DNA from: Clitoria ternatea
Lineage: Eukaryota > Streptophyta > Magnoliopsida > Fabales > Fabaceae
Reading direction: 5' to 3'
Assembly: GCA_037962975.1 (NCBI GenBank)
Contig: CM075675.1
Coordinates: 50,576,501-50,640,500, forward strand
DNA: 64,000 bases
Both the position numbers and the translations under genes were made by a program. The notes below the pieces were generated by a model that saw only the letters and a program-made list of their open reading frames with translations, searched no databases and was not told where the DNA came from. Below, one piece after another: positions 1 through 10,696 of this stretch (within the stretch, counting starts at the first letter, position 1; each line of letters opens with the position of its first letter).

Positions 1-98
1 TTTTGACTCACCGGGTCGCTCTAATTTTTGCCTAGGCTGCCTTTTCAGGTTTTCAGCCTAGCGAGCGTCTTTTTCCTTTTTTTTTTAACATTATCTTC

Positions 99-1076
99 CT
101 AAGAAAAGTATTTCTTGACCGCATCCGCATTTATGGGCATTGGCAAGTCTTCACCGTCCATGGTTGTGAGTATCAAGGCTCCCCCAGAAAAGGCTTTCTT
201 CACTACATACGGACCTTCATAGTTAGGTGTCCATTTGCCCCGGTTGTCTTTTTGGATTGGCAAAACTTTCTTGAGGACTAAGTCTCCTTCCTGAAATTGT
301 CGAGGTCGTACTTTCTTTTCAAACGCTCGTTTCATACGCCTCTGATACAACTGTCCACGGCAGAGGGCATCCAGTCTTTTCCCCTCTATTAGGTTCAATT
401 GGTCATATCGAGCTTGGACCCATTCAGCCTCTTTTAGTTCCGCCTCCATTATCACCCTAAGGGATGGGATCTCTACTTCAAAAGGCAGGACTGCTTCCAT
501 ACCATAAACCAGTGAAAAAGGGGTTGCGCCTGTCGAAGTTCGAACTGAGGTGCGATACCCGTGTAGTGCAAAAGGGAGCATGTCGCCCCAATCTTTGTAA
601 GTTAGGATCATTTTCTGTATAATCTTCTTGATATTCTTGTTGGCCGCCTCGACTGCCCCGTTCATTTTTGGCCGATAAGGAGAGGAATTGTGATGACGAA
701 TCTTAAAGCTTTCACACAGTTCTTTCATCATCTTGTTGTTCAAATTTGTGCCATTGTCAGTAATGATCTGGCTCGGCAAGCCATACCGACATATCAATTC
801 TCGCTTGACAAATTTGACTACAATGTTCCTTGTCACATTGGTATATGAAGCTGCCTCCACCCACTTGGTGAAATAATCAATGGCAACCAAAATGAAACGA
901 TGACCGTTGGAGGCTTTTGGCTCGATGGGTCCAATAACATCCATGCCCCACATCGAGAAGGGCCACGGTGCTGATAAGACATTCAAGGATGATGGGGGCG
1001 CATGAAGATGGTCAGCGTATATCTGACACTTGTGACATTTTCGAGCGTAAGAGAAACGGCCTCTATGGTCATCCAA
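99..1076 (-). pseudogene. Ogre integrase segment, frameshifted from RT-RNase H
   Basis: This is the C-terminal part of the polyprotein, which inserts element cDNA into the host chromosome. A zinc-finger remnant (KCHKCQ) is followed by the catalytic core: the first Asp in GMDVIGP, the second in IITDNGT, and the Glu in NGAVEAANK, so the D,D,E triad is present. The chromatin-side C-terminus ends at residues KKYFS and the stop at 99. The RT-RNase H reading frame passes out of phase at about 1070 (after GYYW), so a roughly one-base indel separates integrase from the upstream domains. Integrase could not be made as part of the polyprotein from this copy. Confidence 0.9.
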
Positions 1077-3539
1077 TAGTATCCAGCTCTCAAGATCTTC
1101 CTCGCCATGGTATGTCCATTGGTATGAGTTCCAAAGGATCCTTCATGAATATCCGCCATGATCTTGCTTGCTTCAACAGTATCGACGCAACGGAGGAGGA
1201 TAAAGTCATGATTTCTCTTGTAAAGCACATCACCATTCAAAAAGAAACCCATTGCAAGTCGTCTCAAGGTCCTCTTATCATTCTCTGTGGTACCCTCAGG
1301 GTATTCCTGAGTCTGTATATATTTTTTGATATCATAGTACCATGGTTTCTCATCCGACTCTTCTTCTATTGCTTGACAGTATGCGGGCTTGTTGTGCCTT
1401 TCTACCTCAATGAGGGGCATATCACAGTCATTGCTCAATTTAAACATTGAGGCAAGGGTGGCCAAAGCGTCAGCCATTTGATTGTCATCTCGGGAGACAT
1501 GGTGAAAAGAGATATCATCAAATTCCTTGATTAGTTCCATGATATGAGCTTGATAAGGGACTAGCTTGCTGTCCCTAGTCTCCCATTCACCTTTCAATTG
1601 GTGAATGACCAAGGCGGAATCCCCGTAGACTTCTAACTTCTTCACTTTTGCACCTAATGCGGCTTGGATTCCCAGAGAGCATGCCTCATATTCGGCTATG
1701 TTGTTAGTGCAGTCAAAACAAAGCCTAGCGCATACAGGGATGAATTCTTGATCTGGGGAAATTAGGATGGCACCAATCCCATGCCCCAGTGCATTAGAAG
1801 CTCCATCAAATCTTAAAACCCATTTGTCTTTCTGGGTATCTTCTTCATTAAACAATGCCAAGATATCCTCGTCCGGGAACTCAAAGTGCATGGGTTGGTA
1901 GTCACTTATAGGTTGATGGGCTAAGTATTCCGCCAAAGCGCTCCCTTTTACGGCTTTCTGAGTGACATAGATTATGTCGTATTCAGTTAATAGAACCTGC
2001 CATCGAGCTATTCTTCCTGTTAAGGCCGGTTTTTCAAAGATATACTTGACAGGATCCATTTTGGAAACAAGCCAAGTAGTGTGGCTTAACATATATTGCC
2101 TTAAACGTCGGGCTGCCCATGCTAATGCACAACAAGTTCTTTCTAAAGCCGAATATCTCATTTCACAGTCAGTGAACTTTTTGCTCAAGTAGTAAATGGC
2201 ATGCTCTTTCTTTCCAGTCTCATCATGCTGCCCCAACACACAACCCATAGATTCATCTAACACTGTCAGGTACAAGATCAGGGGCCTTCCAGGGGTCGGC
2301 GGTACCAAGATCGGTGGCTCCCGTAAATACTGCTTTATCTTTTCAAAAGCCATTTGACAATCTTTATTCCATTGCGTCGGTTGATCCTTACGGAGTAACT
2401 TAAAGATCGGCTCACAAGTTGCTATCAGCTGTGAGATAAACCGAGCAATGTAGTTCAACCTTCCTAAGAATCCTCTGACTTCTTTTTCTGTACAGGGAGG
2501 AGGCATTTCGAGAATCGCTTTGACCTTGTCAGGGTCTACCTCTATTCCTTTCTTGCTTACAATAAACCCTAACAGTTTGCCTGATCTTGTGCCAAAAGTA
2601 CACTTGGTCGGATTCAACCTGAGCTTATACTTCCTTAATCTTTCAAAAAGCTTTCTTAGATCAACAATATGCTCTTCGTCAGTTTTTGACTTAGCAATGA
2701 TATCATCCACATAAACCTCTATCTCTTTATGCATCATGTCATGGAAAAGGGTCACCATTGCCCTTTGGTAGGTTGCCCCAGCATTTTTCAGACCGAAAGA
2801 CATCACTTTGTAACAGAAGGTGCCCCATAAGGTGGTAAACGTGGTTTTCTCCACGTCTTCGGGTGCCATCCTAATCTGATTATACCCAGAGAAACCATCC
2901 ATGAATGAGAAGATTGTATGTTGGGCTGTGTTATCCACCAAGACATCAATCTGTGGCAGAGGAAAATCGTCTTTGGGGCTAGCCCTATTTAAGTCCCGAT
3001 AGTCTACACACATTCGTACCTTTCCATCTTTCTTCGGGACAGGGACGATATTTGCTACCCATTGAGGGTATTTCGCCACCGCTAAGAATCCGGCATCGAA
3101 CTGCTTTTTAACTTCTTCTTTGATTTTCAAGAGCATTTCGGGCTTCATCCTGCGCAACTTTTGCTTTATCGGGGGACAGTCTGGCTTTAGTGGCAATTTA
3201 TGCTCGACAATGCTAGTATCCAGGCCGGGCATGTCTTGATAAGACCAAGCGAAGATGTCGCAGAATTCTATTAACAGTTTAATTAGTTCTTGCCTTCGCT
3301 CCCTATTCAAGAAGGTACCAATCTTGACTTCCTTCTTATCCTCCTTATTCCCCAAATTAATAATCTCAACTATCTCCAAATAAGGCCGAATTTCTCTGTC
3401 CTCTTGTTCCAATAACCTTGTTAATTCAGGCGAAGGATCACAAACTTTTTCACATTCCTCATCAGCATAGTCAACCGGGTGGTCAAAGTCATGAAATGGG
3501 ATTGCAAGCTCATTATTCTCAAGAGGATCATCTTTAGAT
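983..3539 (-). pseudogene. Ogre reverse transcriptase, RNase H and archaeal-type RNase H (exon 2)
   Basis: The exon starts at 3539 after a predicted splice acceptor and stays open to about 1070. The RT core has MCVDYRDLN, FMDGFSGYNQI and the catalytic YVDD box at 2702-2713. A first RNase H follows. A spacer then leads to a second, archaeal-type RNase H beginning at FDGASN (about 1801-1809), with AEYEA, YGDSALV and RDDNQMADAL supplying the acidic residues. Two RNase H domains mark the Tat lineage. The frame breaks near 1070 and runs on to a false end at 983. The open reading frame continues 5' to 3724, but that part is intron sequence and not protein. Confidence 0.9.
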
Positions 3540-3765
3540 CTGCGTTTATTCAGGTTATTACGGTGAATAATAAAAATGAATAAGTAAAGGATAAAGGAAT
3601 CAATGCAAAGATAGGGAAAGCCAGAAGGAATGGAATTCAATACGCATTTATTTATGAAGACTGAAAATGATAAAAACATGTGTTTGCCCTTATTACAGAA
3701 AAAATGCCTCAGAGCCTTAGGCATAGCAATGAGGCCAACAATTCATTAAATTTTTTGTCAATTAC
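3540..3765 (-). other. Predicted Ogre intron between protease and reverse transcriptase (226 nt)
   Basis: On the minus strand a GTAATT donor begins at 3765 and a CGCAG acceptor ends at 3540, preceded by a T-rich, AT-rich tract. The protease frame ends two bases into a codon at 3766 and the RT exon supplies the third base, so splicing joins pro to RT in frame; without it the pro frame stops at 3762. Introns at this place are known in Ogre elements. These exact sites are my inference from frame and consensus. Confidence 0.72.
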
Positions 3766-6700
3766 TTTGATAGAACATTTAAAGTTGTGGGTAGCTCGAT
3801 GGCTTCCCAGTTACAAAGATCTCTGCCTGATGAGCACGGGATCACAAAGCCTCCATCTTCATAGGGATCATCTTCAATAGCAGCTATTTGATCAGGAGGT
3901 ACCAAACCAACACTTCAAAAGCTCTGGTAGAGGTCACATAGGGGGATTCTAGCAATACGGGGCTCACGACCTTCTAAACGGGCAATCCTTCTCTCTTTCT
4001 TTTCTTCTACTACTCTTCTCCTGTCAACAGCTGAAGGCTGGTATCCCAAACCATACCTATCTTTATTATCTGGCAGATGCAGCAGTTCCATTCTTCCTTT
4101 CAAACCATGCCCTAAGCCTTTCCCAGGTTGATATCCCCCTTGTAGCATCATTTTGGCCATCATCAAGGATGCATTTGGCATATGGGCCTTTACTTCTACA
4201 CTTCTTTCCCCAACATATGTGGTATTTGCAATCTCCAGCGCTTGAAATGAAGTTTCAAGTGCTTCTTCTGCAGCCTCGATGTAGGGGGTAGATAGGGTTT
4301 TACTGACCAGAAAATCTTCTTCACCAGAGACGATAATTAGTTTATTATCAATAATAAACTTTAGTTTTTGGTGCAAGGTTGAAGGAACCACTCCAGCTGA
4401 GTGGATCCAGGGACGGCCCAACAAACAGCTATAGGCAGGCATAATATCCATCACTTGGAAGAGGACCTGGAAAGTACATGGCCCTATTTGAATTGGAAGC
4501 TCAATTTCACCTATCACCTCCCTCCTAGTGCCATCGAATGCCCTTACCACCATGGAGCTCGGTTTCATATAGGTTCCATCAAAAGGGAGCCTGGCCAATG
4601 TAGATTTTGGCATGACATTTAATGACGACCCATTGTCGACCAGCACCTTTGCCAATATGTGATCTCGACACTTCACTGAGATATGGAGGGCTTTGTTATG
4701 CCCCATTCCCTCAGCGGGTATCTCATCATCTGTGAATGACAGATAATTATCAGCAGCGATGTGCCCCACTATTCCTTGGAACTTATCAATGGTGATATCG
4801 TGAGTGACGTGAGCCTCATTAAGCACTTTCATCAAAATTTTTCGGTGGGGCTCAGAGTTCAGCAAAAGTGATAAAAGGGAAATCTTCGCAGGGGTATTGT
4901 TCAACTGGTCTATCACCTGGTACTCACTCTGGCGAATAAATTTCAAAAACTCTTGAGCTTCCTCATCAGTCACAGCTCTCTTGATTTCCTCATCAACGCC
5001 CCCTTTGACTATCTTGGCTTTTCCACTACCACTAGTTCCACTCACTGGAGTCGGTTCCTTCCTTGATTCCGGTGGATAGTAAACTCGACCACTCCGGGTC
5101 ACCCCTCCTATCCCTGATATGTTTGACAGAAATGAGTCATTCATTTTTGGGCTTTCAGCTTTTACCTCCACATTATATTTCCATGGAACCGCGTGAGAAT
5201 CTTCGAATGCAAAAGGAGCGGGTGTCTGGATTATGACAGGCTGATGCGCAGGGCTTATAGTCTTTGAGGTGTTCTTGGTGTAGTAAATTACCAACGGTTT
5301 AGGAACGGACATTCCTGTTTCCCCATGTATCATGTTTACCTCATCAGAGACATTCGCCACAAGCTCTTCACCCCCTTCCACAGCATTAATCTCAGGACCT
5401 TGATGGTTGGGCAAGGGATTTGTAGTCACATTTGGCATTCCTTCCTTAAAATTTAACCAATTGGCTTTGATCAAATCTCGCACTCTATATTTCAAGGCCA
5501 TACAATTTTCCGTGGAGTGCCCAGGTGCTCCAGCATGATAATCACACCGGGCGTTTGGATCGTATCCCCTAGGGTATGGAGGTTCCACTGGCCTAGAAGG
5601 ACAAGGGACTGCAAGGGAGTATCGAATGAGGTGAGGTAGAAGTTCAGTGTATGTCATAGGAATAGGGTCAAATTGGACTGGTGTCCGGTCATTGTTTGGT
5701 CTCCTTTGGTTTTGGTTGGGATTAGGTGGTTGCGGCCATTGTTGTAGAGGATTGTACTGGGCTGGCTGCGGATTTGGTGCCCTGGCAATGGGCGGACGAA
5801 CGTGGGGTTGTGGAGATGCGGGATAGGGGATCTGGTTATGGGTAGCGGCGGCCATATGGGGGTATGGAGCATGAGGAAAGTGATTGGCGTGTTGAAAAGT
5901 GGTAGAGCCGAATGGTCTGGGCTGAGCTCTCCCCTGGTCATAAGAGACAGAGTTGGTTTCCCCATCCCTCTTTCTTGCTTCACCTAGTGCTGATCTTTTT
6001 ACAGTGGGTGCCCCAAATGGGTTTTTGGAAATCTTCCCCGTCCTTAGACCACTCTCTATTCTCTCTCTAATAATCACAATGTCAGAGAAATTGGATGAAA
6101 CACTGCTGATCATCTTATCGTAGAAAGGTGGTTGGAGAGTGTCAATAAACATGGCTACTACCTCTCTTTCAGAGAGTGGAGGATCTACTTGCGCGGCTAT
6201 CTCACGCCAACGCTACGCATACTCCTTGAAAGTCTCATTATCCTTCTTTGTCATGTTTTGGAGTTGAATTCTATCAGGCGCCATGTCTAAGTTATACTTG
6301 TACTGCTTCAAAAAGGCATCCGCCAGATCTTTCCAACAGCGAATACGAGTTCGCTCCAAATGAGTGTACCAAGTGAGTGCAGCCCCAGCTAGGCTGTCTT
6401 GAAAGCAGTGTATCAACAGCTTATCATCAGAGGCATGGGAAGCCATCTTTCGGCAATACATCGTAAGATGATTTCGAGGGCAAGTCACTCCTCGATATCT
6501 GTCAAAGTCTGGCATTTTGAACTTTGGTGGAATAATGACGTCTGGAACTAAACAGAGTTCAGAAGCACTTGTTAAGCCAAGGCCTTCCACACCTTCCACA
6601 ATTCGTAGTTGCTCTTCCAGGATCTTTATTTTCCCTCTTTGCTGAGACTCTACGGTTGTGCCATGATCAACAACCGGATTCAACGTCTGGGCCATATCTC

Positions 6701-7418
6701 GCGGGTTGGCAGTGTAAGGATTCAGGTATCCATATGGGTAGCCGTAGTATGGGTAGTAGGGTGTTGTCAAATGAGGTTGGTTCACCAGATTAGTGTTTTG
6801 TGTCGGCTCCTGTGGTTGGGCTGTTGCTTGGGTAATGGGAACTAGTTGAGCTGTTTGGGCGGTTTGAGTTTGGGTTGCTTGAGCCGGGATGGTTTGAGTT
6901 TAAGTGACTTGAGCTTGAGCTTGGGCGGTTTGAGGACCTAAGGCTTGGTTGGCTGGTGGCATGGGTGTTTGGATAGAGTTTGGAATTTGGAGGTTTGTCC
7001 ATTGTAGGGCATTGCCATCTTGGGAATTGATTAATAGAGGAGGGAAATATCCTGGAGGCAGGCCGTACGGTGGAAAGGGTACAGGGCTACCGTCTGAGCC
7101 AATGAAAATGTGTGGTGGCGTATAGCCATGAGGCCTGGCGTGGGAATCAGTAGGATGATTGGGATTCCCAACATTAATAGTGAGGGGAACTGCCGTGGGA
7201 TTTATAACCTGGCTTGATGTCAGACCCTCGTTTCCCGCAGAAGGCCCCCCTTCAGTGACCCCTTTTTCCAAGAGCTTCGTTAGTTCTGCAATCTGTTCCC
7301 TTAGCTGATTATTCTCATTCTTGAGGTTCTCATTCGTTTGTTCTGTCTCAGCCATGAGCTTCCTCTGTAGTCGGGTTCCGTAAGGGTGCGTCCTCGTGTT
7401 GCCTTTAGAAAGGAACAC
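3766..7418 (-). pseudogene. Ogre gag-pro polyprotein (exon 1) with three in-frame stops
   Basis: One reading frame runs from 7418 to the intron donor at 3766, broken only by TAA at 6900, TAG at 6213 and TGA at 3915. The gag start is probably the internal Met of MAETEQTNE, followed by a short coiled coil and a long Pro/Gln/Tyr-rich stretch. The Retrotrans_gag-like core contains GAALTWYTHLERTRIRCWKDL. A zinc-knuckle-like CDYHAGAPGHSTENC lies near 5500-5560. The aspartic protease active site is VLVDNGSS near 4627-4656. Next comes a G-patch-like segment, GYQPGKGLGHGLKG, near 4090-4135. After the TGA the frame stays open for about 50 codons to the donor, so the TGA looks like a lesion and not the natural end. 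Confidence 0.87.
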
Positions 7419-7658
7419 AAAAATTTAGAAAAGATAAGTGAATTAAAGAAAAAAATTAAGTGAAATAAGATTACGCGGGAAGCAATGTTGGAACTTGACG
7501 GATCCTTCGACTGTTCCTCAGAACGTCACGTTCAAAAGTACTAAGTAAAGCATTGAATGGAAATTAACATGAGATAGTTGTGAAGACAAAGGAATCCATT
7601 ATCTCGAAAAGAGTACATTATTGCCATAAAGTGCTGAGTTACAAAGCGGGAAAATAAA

Positions 7659-9599
7659 TCAGTCATCCCTAGCTCGGGCAATCATTTCCCTCATTTTACA
7701 AATTCGTCCTCTGCAGTAATCTAAGAACGTTGTAATTTCTCTAGGAGTGTTGACAGGGTTGGCCATTCCTTCCGCTTGTTTGAGTAAAAATGGGAGATCT
7801 TCTAGAGTCCCGTTAGCCAGGTACGCCAGCTTAGCAAAGCGATCCATCCATAAGTGAACAGTTTCATTTTGTTCAGCTTCCAAGAGGCGTATGGTCTCTT
7901 GACAATCTTGTTCAATGTTCATGGCGCGTTGTCGTTCCCTACTTATCTCTTGCTCGCAAGCCTTTACCACTTCATTGAGCTGTTGTTCCAATTTGTGGAC
8001 TTGTGTCTGTAGGAGCTCTTTTTGCACCATGATATTCTGCTCATTTTCTTTTGATTGCGCCAGCATATCCTTCAGAAGATGTTTCTCAGCCAGGATGGTA
8101 TCACTTTGCTTGTTTTTCATTTTTAGTTGAGAATTGGCCGCTTGAAGACATTGGTCTTGTTTTATCATGTAGTTTTCATCAATCTTTCGTTTCTTTCTAA
8201 TCTCTTCAACAGCTTGCTTGTTCTCCAGGTTCTCCCTTTTCTGAAGGGTGTATTCTTGCTGACATCTCAATAAGTCTTCCTCTAGCTTCTTGTTCTTGGC
8301 AGCTAACTCTTCTATTTTGGTCTTTAGCGCCTTGGTTGCTTCATCCTCCGCAACAAGTGATGGAGCAGGAGGATTTCCCTGGAGATGAGGGGGACTTCTG
8401 AAGGGTAATTTAACAATAGAGACCCTATTCAGGATCCACTCATAATATTCTTCTCTGACAGCATGGCTTCGGGCCCCCAGCTCTCTTCCCTTTCGGTGGA
8501 CTTTCTTCCATGCATTTGTTATATCCCGAATGACAAAGACATAGCTTCCCTTCGAGTAATATGAGATGAAAGGAGTGAGAGACTCTTCATCAGGTGGTCC
8601 AAGCAAAGGATAAGCTAGCTGACGCTTGGCTATGATGGGATTATAGTTGATACATCTTTGCGTTCCGATAAGGGGAACATTTGGGTAGTTTCCACAGTGA
8701 TAAACAATTGATTCAACTTCCAACCATTGGGGATACCATCTAACTTTCTCAGCTGTGAGCCCTACAAGGTGATTGGCCCACTCACGCCCACTTTTCACTG
8801 CTAATTGACATAGCTTCAGATTAGAAACCGGACATTCGGCCCTACAGACTTGGTGGAAAACATGCGATGTGAGCCATACATACAAAATAGGTAAACAACA
8901 AACAACCCTTTTTCCACCTTGTGTGTGGCAGAAATCCATGGTGCAGTACACGTTTGCCAATACAGCCGTGACAGGATTCTCAAGCCTGTGCTTGCGAGCT
9001 AGGAATACGGCGATAGCATCATAATCCACATAGTTATCAATGTTGGGGAACAAAACAACTCCATAGATGGTAATAGCTAGAGCATCCATGAAGGCTTCCC
9101 AATCTTCCTTTTCTGCCAGGACCTGCATATGTTTCTCGAGAAATTCTCGAGTGAATCCGGGGATCTGATTTCTATTTAGTTGTACATCCCTTAAGGTGTC
9201 GGGGCGGATCTTCAGAACACGGGCGATGGAAGCAATAGTTGCATGATGGTCAAGATGACGATAAGGTATCTGTCCTCCCAAAGGCATCCCTAAGATTTGT
9301 TCAAATTCTTCAATAGATGGGGCCAACTGAAAGTCTCTAAATGTGAAACATCTGAGAGGTGGGTCGTAGAATTGTGCTAAGGCCGTGATCGCCTCAGTTT
9401 GCACTTCCACTTCTAACAACTTCAGAATCCTTCCATACTTTCTTGTAAAAGCCATTTTCTGTATCAGGTTTAATTTTCTTCCCATTGTTTGCAGACTACC
9501 CATGTCAATCTTCTTGGCCTTAAGGTGTAATAATTTTCTCAACTCGGTTACATTTGTGTCACAACTATCAGATCTCATGTTAATTTCCATGTTGCTCAA
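7659..9599 (-). CDS. Ogre ORF1 protein (DUF7745-like plus coiled coil), 646 aa
   Basis: This intact 646-codon frame lies upstream of gag. Residues 1 to about 400 resemble the plant-transposon domain of Ogre ORF1 proteins (FRDFQLAPSIEEFEQILG and following helices). Residues about 420-600 are strongly heptad-like and charged (for example KIEELAAKNKKLEEDL), predicting a long coiled coil. The function of Ogre ORF1 is unknown; a structural or nucleic-acid role has been suggested but I see no catalytic motif. It is the only complete protein frame left in this element. A gap of about 240 bp, too short for another gene, separates it from gag. Confidence 0.85.
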   Translation of the reverse strand: MSNMEINMRSDSCDTNVTELRKLLHLKAKKIDMGSLQTMGRKLNLIQKMAFTRKYGRILKLLEVEVQTEAITALAQFYDPPLRCFTFRDFQLAPSIEEFEQILGMPLGGQIPYRHLDHHATIASIARVLKIRPDTLRDVQLNRNQIPGFTREFLEKHMQVLAEKEDWEAFMDALAITIYGVVLFPNIDNYVDYDAIAVFLARKHRLENPVTAVLANVYCTMDFCHTQGGKRVVCCLPILYVWLTSHVFHQVCRAECPVSNLKLCQLAVKSGREWANHLVGLTAEKVRWYPQWLEVESIVYHCGNYPNVPLIGTQRCINYNPIIAKRQLAYPLLGPPDEESLTPFISYYSKGSYVFVIRDITNAWKKVHRKGRELGARSHAVREEYYEWILNRVSIVKLPFRSPPHLQGNPPAPSLVAEDEATKALKTKIEELAAKNKKLEEDLLRCQQEYTLQKRENLENKQAVEEIRKKRKIDENYMIKQDQCLQAANSQLKMKNKQSDTILAEKHLLKDMLAQSKENEQNIMVQKELLQTQVHKLEQQLNEVVKACEQEISRERQRAMNIEQDCQETIRLLEAEQNETVHLWMDRFAKLAYLANGTLEDLPFLLKQAEGMANPVNTPREITTFLDYCRGRICKMREMIARARDD

Positions 9600-10676
9600 A
9601 GGTACTCGCTAAGTTCCAAACAGCTTTCTGCAAGAGCAAAGAGAGAGAGAAAAAAAAGAAGTCAGTTTCTGTCATGTTTTGTGAACCACTACTTCTTTAT
9701 TAATTTATTGGAAAACACTTTCAGTTTGAGAAGTAGCGGTCGGCAAAACTCATGTGAAACTAAAGTCGCATGGGTTATGGATCTTCCTAACGTCATCAAT
9801 ATCTGCTTGAATAGAATTTTGTTTTCATTTTTGCTTTGACGATTGGGAAGATCTATGACCCAGGACTCATAAGTACACAAAAAGAGAGGGAACTGCTTAC
9901 TTGTTAAAGGATTACTATTTTTAGAAAGAAAAATGATTCACCCTTTGTTTGGAATAAAGTAACCCTTTGAACATGTAAGCAGTTCATCAATTTTGGATTT
10001 AAAGGGAAAGCGAGAATGAGATAAGGTATAGTAAAGCCTGCCCTTTTGTGCCTTAAGCCAGGTTTTTTCTGAAAGTCTTTTCTGGGACCTATAGCTTATC
10101 TAACAGTGGATTTCTCACATTGGGTGGCTTCCGCTAGACATCTAGAAGGTCACCAGAGCCAAGATCCTAATCATGACAGGGACGCAAACAGTGAGGAATT
10201 CACTAAGTGCGTATATCATGAGAGGTCGAACTCTGGTTGAGGTTCTCACGAATACCGGATAGGAAGTACATCCCATACGATTCCGTTACCAACCTCTCCT
10301 AACTTAAGCTTCATTTGGGGCCCGGGTATAGGGCGCCACTCATAGGTGTATGCAAATAATTGTGAGTGTAGTGTGTGGAAGGGCAGTCCATACCTTATAC
10401 CTTACCCATTCTGCACAAAGAACAAACACAGAGCAAATATACAAAGTCGTCTACCCTAGGGTTCAATGTTTGCGGAAAAGTAACATGGTCTCCTACCCTA
10501 GGGTTCAATAAACATGCAAAATATAGACAACGAAACAAATAACAAGACGATTAAAACAAGAACAAACATTCATAACAATCAATAGAAAATAAGACAATGG
10601 GAAGAAATCCAAGCTAACAAAGGTTATATAAAAAGAACATGCGCTTTCAATCAAACTGGCCTGACTCTCTTAAGTG
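9600..10676 (-). other. Ogre 5' untranslated leader
   Basis: About 1.08 kb lies between the primer binding site and ORF1. No reading frame here resembles a protein. It contains two copies of a CTACCCTAGGGTTCAAT motif (about 10451-10468 and 10494-10510). Packaging and translation-control signals would be expected here but none can be named from sequence alone. Confidence 0.6.
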
Positions 10677-10694
10677 TCCCCAGTGGAGTCGCCA
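10677..10694 (-). other. Ogre primer binding site
   Basis: On the minus strand TGGCGACTCCACTGGGGA starts two bases after the LTR end (CA at 10698-10697). Ogre elements are reported to use tRNA-Arg and to carry a TGGCGACT-type site. The position next to the LTR end is the main evidence. Confidence 0.82.
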
Positions 10695-10696
10695 TC

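Noticed and set aside
968..1450. 160-codon plus-strand frame
   Set aside because: Antisense shadow over the Ogre RNase H-integrase region, with no protein pattern.
3540..3724. N-terminal extension of the Ogre RT frame up to 3724
   Set aside because: Lies in the predicted intron; composition is AT-rich and unlike the family protein.
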